64,000 bases of DNA from Streptomyces chartreusis (GTDB lineage Bacteria > Actinomycetota > Actinomycetes > Streptomycetales > Streptomycetaceae): contig NZ_CP023689.1 of assembly GCF_008704715.1 (NCBI RefSeq), forward strand, positions 806,001 through 870,000, in the 5' to 3' direction. Position 1 is the stretch's first letter; the number at the start of each line of letters is the position of its first letter. Of this stretch, positions 45,494 through 54,183 are shown one piece after another. Below the pieces are notes generated by a model. It was given only the letters and a program-made list of their open reading frames with translations. It did not search any database and was not told the origin of the DNA. A program made the position numbers and the translations under genes.

Positions 45494-45568
45494 GGGCCCA
45501 AGTTCGCAGCCCGGCCTAGCGCCGCACTCGAGGCGGAATGGAAAGCCGAATGAGTCGCAGCCAATGCG

Positions 45569-45597
45569 ATGAGTCGGCTTCGAGTCGTTTTCTAGGC
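45569..45597. promoter_or_regulatory. SARP box between the two SDR genes
   Basis: ATGAGTC (45569), TCGAGTC (45580), TCTAGGC (45591), phased at 11 bp; a further ATGAGTC is at 45550. Located 57-85 bp before the SDR at 45654 and 76-104 bp before the divergent SDR (start 45493). Confidence 0.5.
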
Positions 45598-45653
45598 GCT
45601 CCCGGCACCTTGAGATGCCCTGTCCGCGAGAAAAAAGAGGAGAGAGCTGCAGC

Positions 45654-46394
45654 ATGCGAGGAATCGTCATCACCGGCGGCGGCACGGGCATCGGCCGTGC
45701 CGCCGCGCACGCGTTCGCCGACGCCGGCGACGCGGTACTGATCGTCGGGCGGTCGGCGGACACGCTGGCCGAGACCGCGAAGGGCCGGGACGGCATCCAC
45801 ACCCTGCCGCTCGACCTGACCGAGCCGGACGCGGCCGCCGTCGTCGTCGACACCGCGCGACGTCAGCTCGGGCGGCTCGACGTGCTCGTCAACAACGCCG
45901 GGATCGCGAGCTTCGCCGGCCTCGGCTCGCTGGCACCGGCCTCGGTCGAAGCGCAGATCAGGACCAACCTGATCGCGCCGATCCTGCTCACCCAGCAGGC
46001 CCTGGACTCGCTGGAGGAGACCGGCGGCCTCGTCGTCAACATCAGTTCGGCCGGGTCGATCGGGCTGCGCACCATCCCGGACAACTCGGTGTACTGCGCC
46101 ACGAAGGCGGGCCTTGACGTGCTCACCCGTACCTGGTCCGTGGAGCTGGCCCCGCGCGGCATCCGGGTCATCGGCGTCGCGCCGGGTGTCACCGACACGG
46201 GTGTTGCGCTGCGGGCCGGTGTTTCCCCGGCCCAGTACGAGGCCTTCATGGAGCGGATGCGGGCGGAGATCCCGCTCGGCCGGGTCGGCGCTCCGGAGGA
46301 CATCGCCTGGTGGATCGTCACGCTGGCCTCGGCCGACGGGGGGTACCTCAACGGCGCGGTGATCCCGGTGGACGGCGCGCTGTCGGTCACGTGA
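45654..46394 (+). CDS. C7 ketoreductase, SnoaF/AknU/DnrE-like
   Basis: 246-residue SDR: MRGIVITGGGTGIGRAAA for cofactor, VLVNNAGIASF, serine in NISSAGS and YCATKAG as the Y-x3-K site. Different subgroup from the ActIII-like enzymes. The start MRGxVITGGGTGIGRA matches my recollection of aklaviketone/nogalaviketone reductases, which reduce the C7 ketone formed after ring closure. It is followed after 52 bp by the SnoaL-type cyclase, the preceding step in that pathway. ATG at 45654 after AGGAGAG. Confidence 0.78.
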   Translation: MRGIVITGGGTGIGRAAAHAFADAGDAVLIVGRSADTLAETAKGRDGIHTLPLDLTEPDAAAVVVDTARRQLGRLDVLVNNAGIASFAGLGSLAPASVEAQIRTNLIAPILLTQQALDSLEETGGLVVNISSAGSIGLRTIPDNSVYCATKAGLDVLTRTWSVELAPRGIRVIGVAPGVTDTGVALRAGVSPAQYEAFMERMRAEIPLGRVGAPEDIAWWIVTLASADGGYLNGAVIPVDGALSVT

Positions 46395-46446
46395 GCCCCT
46401 TCCGCCTCCGTCCATGCCCCGAGGTGCCCTTCTGAGAGGAACGGCC

Positions 46447-46890
46447 GTGAGCAGCAACGTCGATGTCGTACGGAGGATGGTGCGCGCCTACAACACCGGC
46501 GACACCAGTGATGTGGACCAGTACATTCACCCCGACTATCTGAACCCCGCCTCCCTGGAACACATGGCGGACAAGAACTGGCGCGGACCGGCCGTCTTCG
46601 CGATGGCGGTGAAGTGGCTCCGGGCGACCTTCTCCGAGGAGGTGCGCCTGGAGGAGATCCGGTACGAGGAGCGCGGCGACTGGGTGCGCGCCTATCTGGC
46701 CCTGTACGGCCGCCATGTCGGCGAACTGGTGGGGATGCCCGCGACGGGCCGTCGTTTCTCCGGGGAGCAGATCCATCTGATCAAGCTGGTCGACGGCAGG
46801 ATCCGGGACCACCGTGACTGGCCGGACTACCTCGGCACGTATCGGCAGCTCGACGAGCCATGGCCGACCGCGGCGGGCTGGCGGGACTGA
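46447..46890 (+). CDS. Fourth-ring cyclase, SnoaL/AknH type
   Basis: 147 residues, strongly like nogalonic/aklanonic acid methyl ester cyclase: IHPDYLNPASLEH, VRLEEIRYEERGDWVRAYL, GRHVGELVGMPATGRRFSGEQIHL and RDHRDWPDY with the catalytic Asp124 (Asp121 in SnoaL numbering). It performs the intramolecular aldol closing ring four. Residue 15 is Tyr, as recalled for AknH, and the residue matching position 51 is Ala54; these positions set C9 stereochemistry in the family, so the product configuration may be AknH-like (inference). GTG start; a strong bidirectional hairpin follows. Confidence 0.9.
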   Translation: MSSNVDVVRRMVRAYNTGDTSDVDQYIHPDYLNPASLEHMADKNWRGPAVFAMAVKWLRATFSEEVRLEEIRYEERGDWVRAYLALYGRHVGELVGMPATGRRFSGEQIHLIKLVDGRIRDHRDWPDYLGTYRQLDEPWPTAAGWRD

Positions 46891-46904
46891 CGCCGGGAAC
46901 GTTA

Positions 46905-46937
46905 CGCGGCCCCGGGGCTGATGGCCCCGGGGCCGCG
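46905..46937. terminator. Bidirectional terminator
   Basis: CGCGGCCCCGGGGC and its exact complement with a 5-base loop, 14-bp stem, in the 56-bp gap between the convergent cyclase (stop 46890) and NmrA-like gene (stop 46947). Confidence 0.75.
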
Positions 46938-46946
46938 CGTGTGTGC

Positions 46947-47780
46947 TCAGCCGACGAGTTGGGCCCGATGGTCGCGCACCCACTGGTCGAACGGGGTCGC
47001 CGGTCGGCCGGTGACCTTCTCGACCGTGGGCAGCGGCGCCGGCGGGTTGGCGACCGACTCGACGAGGTAGCCGAGGACCATGTCGACCACGGGCTCGGGC
47101 ATGAACCGGATCATCTCCTCCCGCGCGGCCCGCGGTGTCACCTCCTCGAAGCGGATGCCGGTGCCGGTGACCGCGGCGATCCGGGCGACCTGCTCCGGCT
47201 GGTCCAGCAGCTCGGGACCGGTCAGCTCGTAGCGGGCGCCGGCGTGACCGTCCGTCATCAGGGCCGCGGCCGCCACCGCCGCCACGTCCCTCTCGTGGAT
47301 CAGCGCGCGCCGGGCTTCCGGATACGGAGCACGGACCACACCCTCGGTGCGGATCGAGTGCCCCCACTTCCACAGCAGGTTGTTGGCGAACTCGTCGGGC
47401 CGTACGAAGGTCCACACAACGCCGCTGTCCTCGACGGCGCGTTCCACCGCCCGGTGGTGGGCCCCGCTGTGAGTGGTCTCGTCGTGCACGGAGCTGGACG
47501 ACAGCACCACGATGCGCCGCACGCCGGCCCGCACCGCCCGTGCGACGACTTCGGACGCCGTCTCCGGCACCGGGAACAGATAGAGCCGCTCGATCCCCCG
47601 CAACGCCTCGCCCAGGCTGTCCGGCCGGGTCAGATCGCCGGCGACCACCTGTACGCCGTCGGGGGCGGGGGTCCGCCCCGGTGTACGGGTCATCGCCCGC
47701 ACTTCGAGCCCCGCCGCCGCCAATTGCCGTGTCACCTCTCCGCCGACGTGTCCCGACGCGCCGGTCACCAGATACGTCAT
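46947..47780 (-). CDS. NmrA-like NAD(P)-binding protein
   Basis: 277-residue atypical SDR: MTYLVTGASGHVGGEVTRQL at the N-terminus, RIVVLSSSSVHD at the end of strand five, no Tyr-x3-Lys site in the usual place. Relatives include NmrA sensors and QOR2-type quinone reductases. A role in redox tailoring or redox sensing within the cluster is possible. AAGGAGGT precedes the ATG. A perfect 21-bp inverted repeat lies between it and the divergent SnoaL2-like gene. Confidence 0.82.
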   Translation of the reverse strand: MTYLVTGASGHVGGEVTRQLAAAGLEVRAMTRTPGRTPAPDGVQVVAGDLTRPDSLGEALRGIERLYLFPVPETASEVVARAVRAGVRRIVVLSSSSVHDETTHSGAHHRAVERAVEDSGVVWTFVRPDEFANNLLWKWGHSIRTEGVVRAPYPEARRALIHERDVAAVAAAALMTDGHAGARYELTGPELLDQPEQVARIAAVTGTGIRFEEVTPRAAREEMIRFMPEPVVDMVLGYLVESVANPPAPLPTVEKVTGRPATPFDQWVRDHRAQLVG

Positions 47781-47823
47781 GCCGCCCGACCTCCTTTCAC
47801 CCATGGCCATGTCCTCGCCCGTG

Positions 47824-47872
47824 AGTCTTGCGACCGCTCCTTGATGTGTTCTCAAGGAGCGGTCGCAAGACT
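47824..47872. promoter_or_regulatory. Long perfect inverted repeat, 21-bp arms
   Basis: Arms 47824-47844 and 47852-47872 are exact reverse complements (outer end AGTCTTGCGACCGCTC..., inner end ...CTTGA), with the 7-base loop TGTGTTC. The site lies between divergent starts at 47780 and 47910, where a terminator is unexpected, so it may be a large operator or a hairpin in a 5' leader. A small mobile-element remnant is another possibility. Confidence 0.7.
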
Positions 47873-47909
47873 TTGGAACCAGCACCGGAGCCGAAGGAGG
47901 AAATGAGAG

Positions 47910-48359
47910 TTGACTGCGGCCGACAACAAGAAACGCTGTCTCGAGATGGTCGACGCATGGAATCGCGGGGAGCTCGGCGGAGTCACGGCGCACTGGTCAC
48001 CGGACGTCGTCCATCACTCCGAGGAAAGGATCGTGCCGAACGAGGAAATGGTCCTTCGCATGGAATCCGGCCTGACGGCGTTCCCCGATGTGCGTCTCGA
48101 CGTCAGGAGTGTGCTGGCCGAGGACGATCGGGTCAGCATGCGGATCAGCGTCACCGCCACGCACAAGGGCCCGTTCATGGACATCGCTCCGACGAACCGG
48201 ACGGTGACCTGGCACACCGCGGAGGAGTTCCGCTTCGTCGACGGCAAGGTCGTCGAGCACTGGGATGTCATCAACTACATGCCGATGCTGCGGGAGTTGA
48301 ACATGGTCGGCTCCGACGTGCGCGGCTGGGGGACGGCCGAACAGCAGGTCTCCCAATAG
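47910..48359 (+). CDS. SnoaL2/AclR-like hydroxylase component
   Basis: 149-residue SnoaL-fold protein of a different branch from the cyclases: RCLEMVDAWNRGELGGVTAHW, VHHSEERIVP, FPDVRLDVRSVLAEDDRV, HKGPFMDIAPT, KVVEHWDVINY. This pattern matches my recollection of SnoaL2 and AclR, which assist cofactor-free hydroxylation (C1 in nogalamycin). TTG at 47910 is the start: GAAGGAGG is nine bases upstream, while the nearer ATG at 47903 is in another frame. Downstream is a VOC protein in the same operon. Confidence 0.8.
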   Translation: MTAADNKKRCLEMVDAWNRGELGGVTAHWSPDVVHHSEERIVPNEEMVLRMESGLTAFPDVRLDVRSVLAEDDRVSMRISVTATHKGPFMDIAPTNRTVTWHTAEEFRFVDGKVVEHWDVINYMPMLRELNMVGSDVRGWGTAEQQVSQ

Positions 48360-48414
48360 CCCTCGGCGGCGAGCCGTATCGCCGCCGGTCTCCCGACAGA
48401 GAGGGGAATTACAC

Positions 48415-48807
48415 ATGGCCGTGGAACTGAACCACACCATCGTCCTGGTGAAGGACAAGGACGCCTCGGCAACGTTCATGGCCGACCTTCTCGGCCTGCC
48501 GAAGCCGAAGGAGATGGGCCCGTTCGCGGTACTCCAACTCGCCAACGACGTGTCGATCGACTTCATGGACTTCCGGGGCGAGGGCGACATAGTTCCGGGA
48601 CACTGCGCATTCCTGATCAGCGATGAGGAGTTCGACCAGATCTTCGGACGCATTCGCGAGGGCGGCATCGATCACTGGGCGGACCAGTACCACCGGGAAC
48701 CCGGCCGGATCAACGACCGGGACGGCGGGCGCGGGGTCTACTTCGAGGATCCGAGCGGGCACAACATGGAGATCATGACCCGGCCCTACGGCAGCGGCGG
48801 GGCGTAG
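48415..48807 (+). CDS. VOC-fold protein (glyoxalase/dioxygenase family)
   Basis: 130 residues, two beta-alpha-beta-beta-beta modules. His7, His63 and Glu119 occupy the usual metal-ligand positions, so it may be a metal enzyme and not only a binding protein. Possible roles: ring-opening or oxidative tailoring of the aglycone, or drug binding for self-resistance as in bleomycin-resistance proteins. Co-transcribed with the SnoaL2-like gene (55-bp gap). Confidence 0.82.
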   Translation: MAVELNHTIVLVKDKDASATFMADLLGLPKPKEMGPFAVLQLANDVSIDFMDFRGEGDIVPGHCAFLISDEEFDQIFGRIREGGIDHWADQYHREPGRINDRDGGRGVYFEDPSGHNMEIMTRPYGSGGA

Positions 48808-48862
48808 ACGTCACCCGCCGGCGGGCCGCGCGCAGTCGCGGTCGACGAGGGCGGGGTGCACG

Positions 48863-48901
48863 GGGGCCGTCATCCGGAGGCAGGCTTCGGGTGACGGCCC
48901 C
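48863..48901. terminator. Bidirectional terminator
   Basis: GGGGCCGTCATCCG pairs with CGGGTGACGGCCCC (one G-U pair) around an 11-base loop, between the convergent VOC and regulator genes. Confidence 0.7.
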
Positions 48902-48917
48902 GTTCGCACCGGATCGG

Positions 48918-50231
48918 TCAGGTCTCCTGCAGTAATCGGTCCCTGGAGAGGAACTCGGCGATCCTCCGGGAGGTCTCCCGGGCGATCGCGGGGTCGTTCC
49001 GCAGGAACTGCCGGCGCAGTCCCGACAGCCGGACGCGGGCGCGCTGGGAGACCATCACCCCGGCCAGCGACAGGGCTTCCTCGGCGGCCTCGGCGGCTCC
49101 GTCGATCTCGTCGCGGCCGAGCCTGGCCTCGGCCAGCGAGGCGGCGTGCAGCATCCGGTTGCGGGGCTGGCAGTCACCGAACAGCGCGAGCCCGTGCGCC
49201 AGATAGCTCTCGGCCCGTCGAAAGCACCCGAGCTCCAGCCAGGACCGGCCGGCGTCGGCGAGTATGACGGCCCTGTTCACCCACTGGACCCACGGCTTCG
49301 CTGACGCCGGTTCGGCATCGAGGCTCAGTTCCGCCGCCTCCGCGATGGCGTGCTCGCAGCCCGCCCGGTCGCCGAGGGCCGCACGGACCCGTGCCTCGCG
49401 GGTCGCCAGCAGCGCCTGGTGGATGCCGCGGTCGTCGCGGTCCGTCCCCTTGCGTGCGATACGGATGAGCCGCAGCCCGGCCTCCGGCTCGCCTTCCCAG
49501 ATCGACCGGTAGCTCATTCCGGAGAGGATGTACGCGGCCAGCGAGCGATCCCGGGCGATACGGGCCGCGGCGAGCCCGGTCAGCAGGCAGGACCGGGCGA
49601 GGCGCAGCAGTCCCAGTTCGGCGGCGAGCCACCCGGCCAGCTGTGCCAGTTCGGCGATGAGGCGGTGCAGTTGCACACCGGTCGGCTCGTCGTAGGCGTG
49701 CTCCGCGGCCAGTTTGCGGGCGAGTTGCAGATCCTGGAGCGCCCAGTCCATGGCGAGTCTGGTGCTGGAGATCTCGTCCACCTTCCGCAGCTGCTGGAGG
49801 CGGGCGGACAGCATCTGGATCGCCACTTCCGGTACTTCGTCCCCGTACAGCCGGACGGGAAGCGCCGGCTCGTCCTCCACCAGCCAGGCGACAGCCACAT
49901 TGGTCAGATCGGCCATCGCCACCGGCAGGCTCGGAACGGAGGACACGGTCTGGATGCGGGCGGCCCGGCCCAGCACCCGGTTCGTCGGCGGGGACCCGGG
50001 CCACAGTGCCTCCACCGTGATCGGCTCGCCCAGCCGCTCGGCGAGGATCTCGGCCACCACATGAGGCAAATGCCGACGAGGTCGTGCCCCTTTCAACCAA
50101 TTGTAAGGGGCCTTTTTGCTGATTGTTCCCGCTCCGCACTTCTTGTTGATCTCCAGGGCCAAATGTTCCGGAGACCAGCGAAGTCTGGTCAAGCACGAGG
50201 CGAGCAATGAAGACGTCTCATGGACGGTCAT
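48918..50231 (-). CDS. Helical-repeat regulatory protein (NsdA-like)
   Basis: 437 residues. The N-terminal ~75 residues (LRWSPEHLALEINKKCGAG...NWLKGARPRRHLPHVVAEIL) resemble a helix-turn-helix region with the NWLKGxxP pattern seen in Streptomyces regulators. The rest is Ala/Leu/Arg-rich helix pairs like tetratricopeptide repeats. Similar Streptomyces proteins (NsdA and relatives) influence antibiotic production; whether this one activates or represses the cluster cannot be told. It is transcribed alone, convergent with the VOC gene. Confidence 0.72.
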   Translation of the reverse strand: MTVHETSSLLASCLTRLRWSPEHLALEINKKCGAGTISKKAPYNWLKGARPRRHLPHVVAEILAERLGEPITVEALWPGSPPTNRVLGRAARIQTVSSVPSLPVAMADLTNVAVAWLVEDEPALPVRLYGDEVPEVAIQMLSARLQQLRKVDEISSTRLAMDWALQDLQLARKLAAEHAYDEPTGVQLHRLIAELAQLAGWLAAELGLLRLARSCLLTGLAAARIARDRSLAAYILSGMSYRSIWEGEPEAGLRLIRIARKGTDRDDRGIHQALLATREARVRAALGDRAGCEHAIAEAAELSLDAEPASAKPWVQWVNRAVILADAGRSWLELGCFRRAESYLAHGLALFGDCQPRNRMLHAASLAEARLGRDEIDGAAEAAEEALSLAGVMVSQRARVRLSGLRRQFLRNDPAIARETSRRIAEFLSRDRLLQET

Positions 50232-50347
50232 CGTTTCCCCCTAATGACGCAAATGATCTCTGGCCAGTGTTTCCAGCCGCGCTCTGCATCAACCCATGAT
50301 CGGGAACACTGACTTGAACAGTTCGACTCGAAACGACAGGCCGTCGC

Positions 50348-50391
50348 GGGCCCGGGTCCGCGCGTCGAGGACGCGCTGAAGACCCGGGCCC
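50348..50391 (-). terminator. Terminator after the rmlA-rmlB operon
   Basis: Nested hairpin: GGGCCCGGGTC (50348-50358) with GACCCGGGCCC (50381-50391), and inside it GCGCGTC/GACGCGC around a 3-base loop. It lies 19 bp past the rmlB stop. The remaining 50232-50347 is the promoter region of the regulator. Confidence 0.75.
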
Positions 50392-50409
50392 GGCGGGAGA
50401 GGGTGACCG

Positions 50410-51726
<1,317 letters not shown>

Positions 51727-51730
<4 letters not shown>

Positions 51731-51996
51731 GGTCGACGGCCTTCTGTCGGATCGATGTGCTCTCGCGGGCCGGTCCGCCGGCTGCGGGGCGCCTGGCACA
51801 GAGGGCGGGTGAGGATCTCGCGCACGAGTCCGGCCAGGGTGGTCAGTCCGTCGGCGGGGGCGTGGGCGGGCGGGAAGTCGCCGAGGTCCGGCGCGGGTGC
51901 CGCGTGGGACACGGTCTCCAGCGGCTCCGGCACACCCGGCCAGGACCACGAGCGGCGTGTCGCCGCGCTCCGGTCGCCCCTCGCCGGGATGTTCAC
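51727..51996 (-). CDS. Small unknown protein, coupled on both sides
   Basis: 89 residues from GTG at 51996. The start overlaps the stop of the 4-ketoreductase (GTGA) and the stop overlaps the oxygenase start (ATGA), and third positions are strongly G/C, so this is very probably translated. Sequence: basic, with RRSWSWPGVPEPLETVSH, a short predicted helix GLTTLAGLVREILTRP and a charged tail. No signal peptide, membrane span or metal motif. I do not recognise the family. Position suggests a partner or accessory of the oxygenase or the sugar enzymes. Confidence 0.7.
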
Positions 51997-52925
51997 CGCG
52001 CCACCGCCGTGCCGTTCAGCGCACGCCAGGTGCGTTCCAGGCCCACGGCGAGCGGAGTGCGCGCCCGCCAGCCGAGCCGCCGGTGTGCCCTGTCGACGTC
52101 GAGGAGGTTGGCGGGCTGATCGAACCCCCTGCCGGGGCACAGCCGGACGGTCAGCTCCCGGTCGGTCACCTCACGGATGACGCCGAGCAGCCGGCCGAGC
52201 GTGGTCGCCTCCCCCGACCCGATGTTGACGACGTCGAACGGCAGGTCGACCGCTTCCGGGCCGAGCCCGGCGAGCGCGGTCACCGCGTCGCCGACGTAGA
52301 GGTAGTCCCGGGTGGTGTCCGGGTCGCCGTACAGCTCCAGCGGGCGTCCCTGCGCGACGGCGGCCAGCCAGTGGGCGACGACGCCGTACCCGCGGCGCAG
52401 CGCGTGCCCCGGGCCGTACACGTTGGTCATCCGCGCCACCATCCCCGGCACCAGCGGTGAGCGGGACAGCAGCTCCCGCTCCAGGGCGAGCTTGGCCCTC
52501 GCGTACGCCGACTTGGGCAGGGCCTCCGCGTCCTCGGTGCACGGCCTGCCGTCGCCGGACTCACTGACGGTCAGGCCGGTGCTGGCCAGCACGACCAGCG
52601 GCGGGTTCTCGACGGTCGCAAGCGCGTCCAGCGTCCGTACGAACGTCTCGTGGTCCGCCGCTACGCGCTCGGGGTGAGTCTCGGCGAGGCCCGGGGTCAC
52701 GCTCGTCGCGAGGTAATGGACGACGCCGGCGGCGCGCAGCGCCGGGGCGGGTGTTCCGTCGGGCCGGACCAGCGGGGGTGTGTCGCGCGTGGCGGCGACG
52801 GCGTCGGCTCCGCTCGCGCGCAGGCGTTCGCACAGCGCCCGGCCCATGAGCCCGCCCGCACCCACCACCAGGGTGGGCCGCCGCGCGGGCGCTGCCCGGT
52901 CCGGCTCCTTTCCCGGCCCGCTCAT
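51993..52925 (-). CDS. NDP-hexose 4-ketoreductase (extended SDR)
   Basis: 310 residues: VVGAGGLMGRALCERL for NAD(P), VVLASTGLTVSESG, catalytic YARAK, TNVYGPGHALRRGYG and RDYLYVGDAVTAL. The pattern fits SnogG/DnmV/UrdZ3-type 4-ketoreductases that finish dTDP-deoxysugars, though an epimerase role is possible. The start overlaps the rmlA stop (ATGA). The ketoreductase product stereochemistry cannot be read from the sequence. Confidence 0.78.
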   Translation of the reverse strand: MSGPGKEPDRAAPARRPTLVVGAGGLMGRALCERLRASGADAVAATRDTPPLVRPDGTPAPALRAAGVVHYLATSVTPGLAETHPERVAADHETFVRTLDALATVENPPLVVLASTGLTVSESGDGRPCTEDAEALPKSAYARAKLALERELLSRSPLVPGMVARMTNVYGPGHALRRGYGVVAHWLAAVAQGRPLELYGDPDTTRDYLYVGDAVTALAGLGPEAVDLPFDVVNIGSGEATTLGRLLGVIREVTDRELTVRLCPGRGFDQPANLLDVDRAHRRLGWRARTPLAVGLERTWRALNGTAVAR

Positions 52926-53980
52926 GAGGCGATCACCACGCTGCTGTCGTCACCGAGGAACACCTCGGCCCCGGCCCCGCCGCCCCGGACGCTGGCCGAG
53001 CGGCCCACGACCGACCCCGACAGCCCGCTCACGCCGTGGACGGTGGCGTCCGCCAGCAGGATCGAGTCGGCTATCTCGGCCTCCGTGATGCGGCAGCCGG
53101 GGCCGACGGCGGTGTGCGGACCCAGCTTGCTGTCCCGCACCACCGCGCCGGCCGCCACCAGTACGGGGCCCACGAGTTCGGATCCGCTGACGGTGGCGTT
53201 CTCCGCCACTACCACCGGACCGCGGATGGTGGACTCCTCGTCCACCTGACCGGTGATGTCGGTGGTCAGCCGTTCCAGCAGGACGCGGTTGCAGGCGAGC
53301 AGGTCGGTGAGGCGCCCGGCGTCCTTCCAGTAGCCCGGGCACTCGTGACCGACCACGCGCCGGCCGGTGTCGACGAGCCACTGGATCGCTTCGGTGATCT
53401 CCAGCTCGCCGCGGGCGCTGGGCCCGATCGCCCGCACCGCCCGGTGGATCGCCGGTGAGAAGACGTAGGCGCCGACGACGGCGAGATCGCCGACGTAGGT
53501 CTCGGGCTTCTCCACCAGCCGCTGGATGCGTCCGGCGTCGTCGACCACGGCGACGCCGTACTCCGACGGGTCGTCGACCTTCCCCAGCAGAAGCATCGCG
53601 TCGGCCCGGTTCGACCGGAACTCCGAGACGAGTTGACCGACGCCTTCGAGTACGACGTTGTCGCCGAGGCACATGAGGAAGTCGTCGGATCCGAGGAATT
53701 CCCTGGCGATCAGCACGCAATGGGCCAGTCCGTCCGGTCGTTCCTGTTCGATGTAGGTGATGCTCAGACCCATGTCGCGGCCGTCACCCAGAATTCTCCG
53801 GAACTGGTCGCCGCGGTCCCCTACGACGATTCCGACCTCGGTGATCCCGGCCTCGCGAATGACGTCGAGGCTGTACCGGACCACGGGTTCACCGCCGACC
53901 GGTATCAGTTGTTTCGCGGTGGTGTGGCTCAACGGGCGCAGCCGGATTCCCATTCCCCCGGCGAGAACCAATGCCTTCAC
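52922..53980 (-). CDS. rmlA: Glucose-1-phosphate thymidylyltransferase
   Basis: 352 residues, long StrD-type form. LAGGMGIRLRPLSHTTAKQ is the nucleotide-binding signature, LMCLGDNVVLEG carries the metal Asp, and GELEITEAI and VGHECPGYWKDAG follow. The last ~110 residues form a left-handed beta-helix with hexapeptide repeats. GTG start at 53980. It makes dTDP-glucose for the deoxysugar. First gene of its operon; a SARP-like box lies about 85-110 bp upstream. Confidence 0.93.
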   Translation of the reverse strand: MKALVLAGGMGIRLRPLSHTTAKQLIPVGGEPVVRYSLDVIREAGITEVGIVVGDRGDQFRRILGDGRDMGLSITYIEQERPDGLAHCVLIAREFLGSDDFLMCLGDNVVLEGVGQLVSEFRSNRADAMLLLGKVDDPSEYGVAVVDDAGRIQRLVEKPETYVGDLAVVGAYVFSPAIHRAVRAIGPSARGELEITEAIQWLVDTGRRVVGHECPGYWKDAGRLTDLLACNRVLLERLTTDITGQVDEESTIRGPVVVAENATVSGSELVGPVLVAAGAVVRDSKLGPHTAVGPGCRITEAEIADSILLADATVHGVSGLSGSVVGRSASVRGGGAGAEVFLGDDSSVVIAS

Positions 53981-54061
53981 AGCTTGCCCCTATCGACTGT
54001 CGGGTAGCGTGATACGCGTTTTCCGCGCTATTCGGCTCACGCACCTCATACTCATCGGGGC

Positions 54062-54090
54062 CACTTGAACTTGTCTCGGACACGGGTCGA
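54062..54090 (-). promoter_or_regulatory. SARP box before rmlA
   Basis: On the minus strand TCGACCC (complement of 54084-54090), CCGAGAC (54073-54079) and TCAAGTG (54062-54068), phased at 11 bp. TCGACCC is also present in the boxes at 42374 and 60481. Confidence 0.5.
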
Positions 54091-54139
54091 AGGCCAGAAC
54101 CGGGACATCGCACGGGGGGCAAGGAATGAATGGACGGCT

Positions 54140-54177
54140 GTGCCGGGCATTCCCGGTCGTACGGAAATACCCGGCAC
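54140..54177 (-). terminator. Terminator after the glycosyltransferase gene
   Basis: GTGCCGGG (54140-54147) and CCCGGCAC (54170-54177), with partial pairing continuing inwards; 7 bp before the end of the glycosyltransferase on the opposite side, so it ends the leftward PKS transcript. Confidence 0.6.
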
Positions 54178-54183
54178 GGTCGG

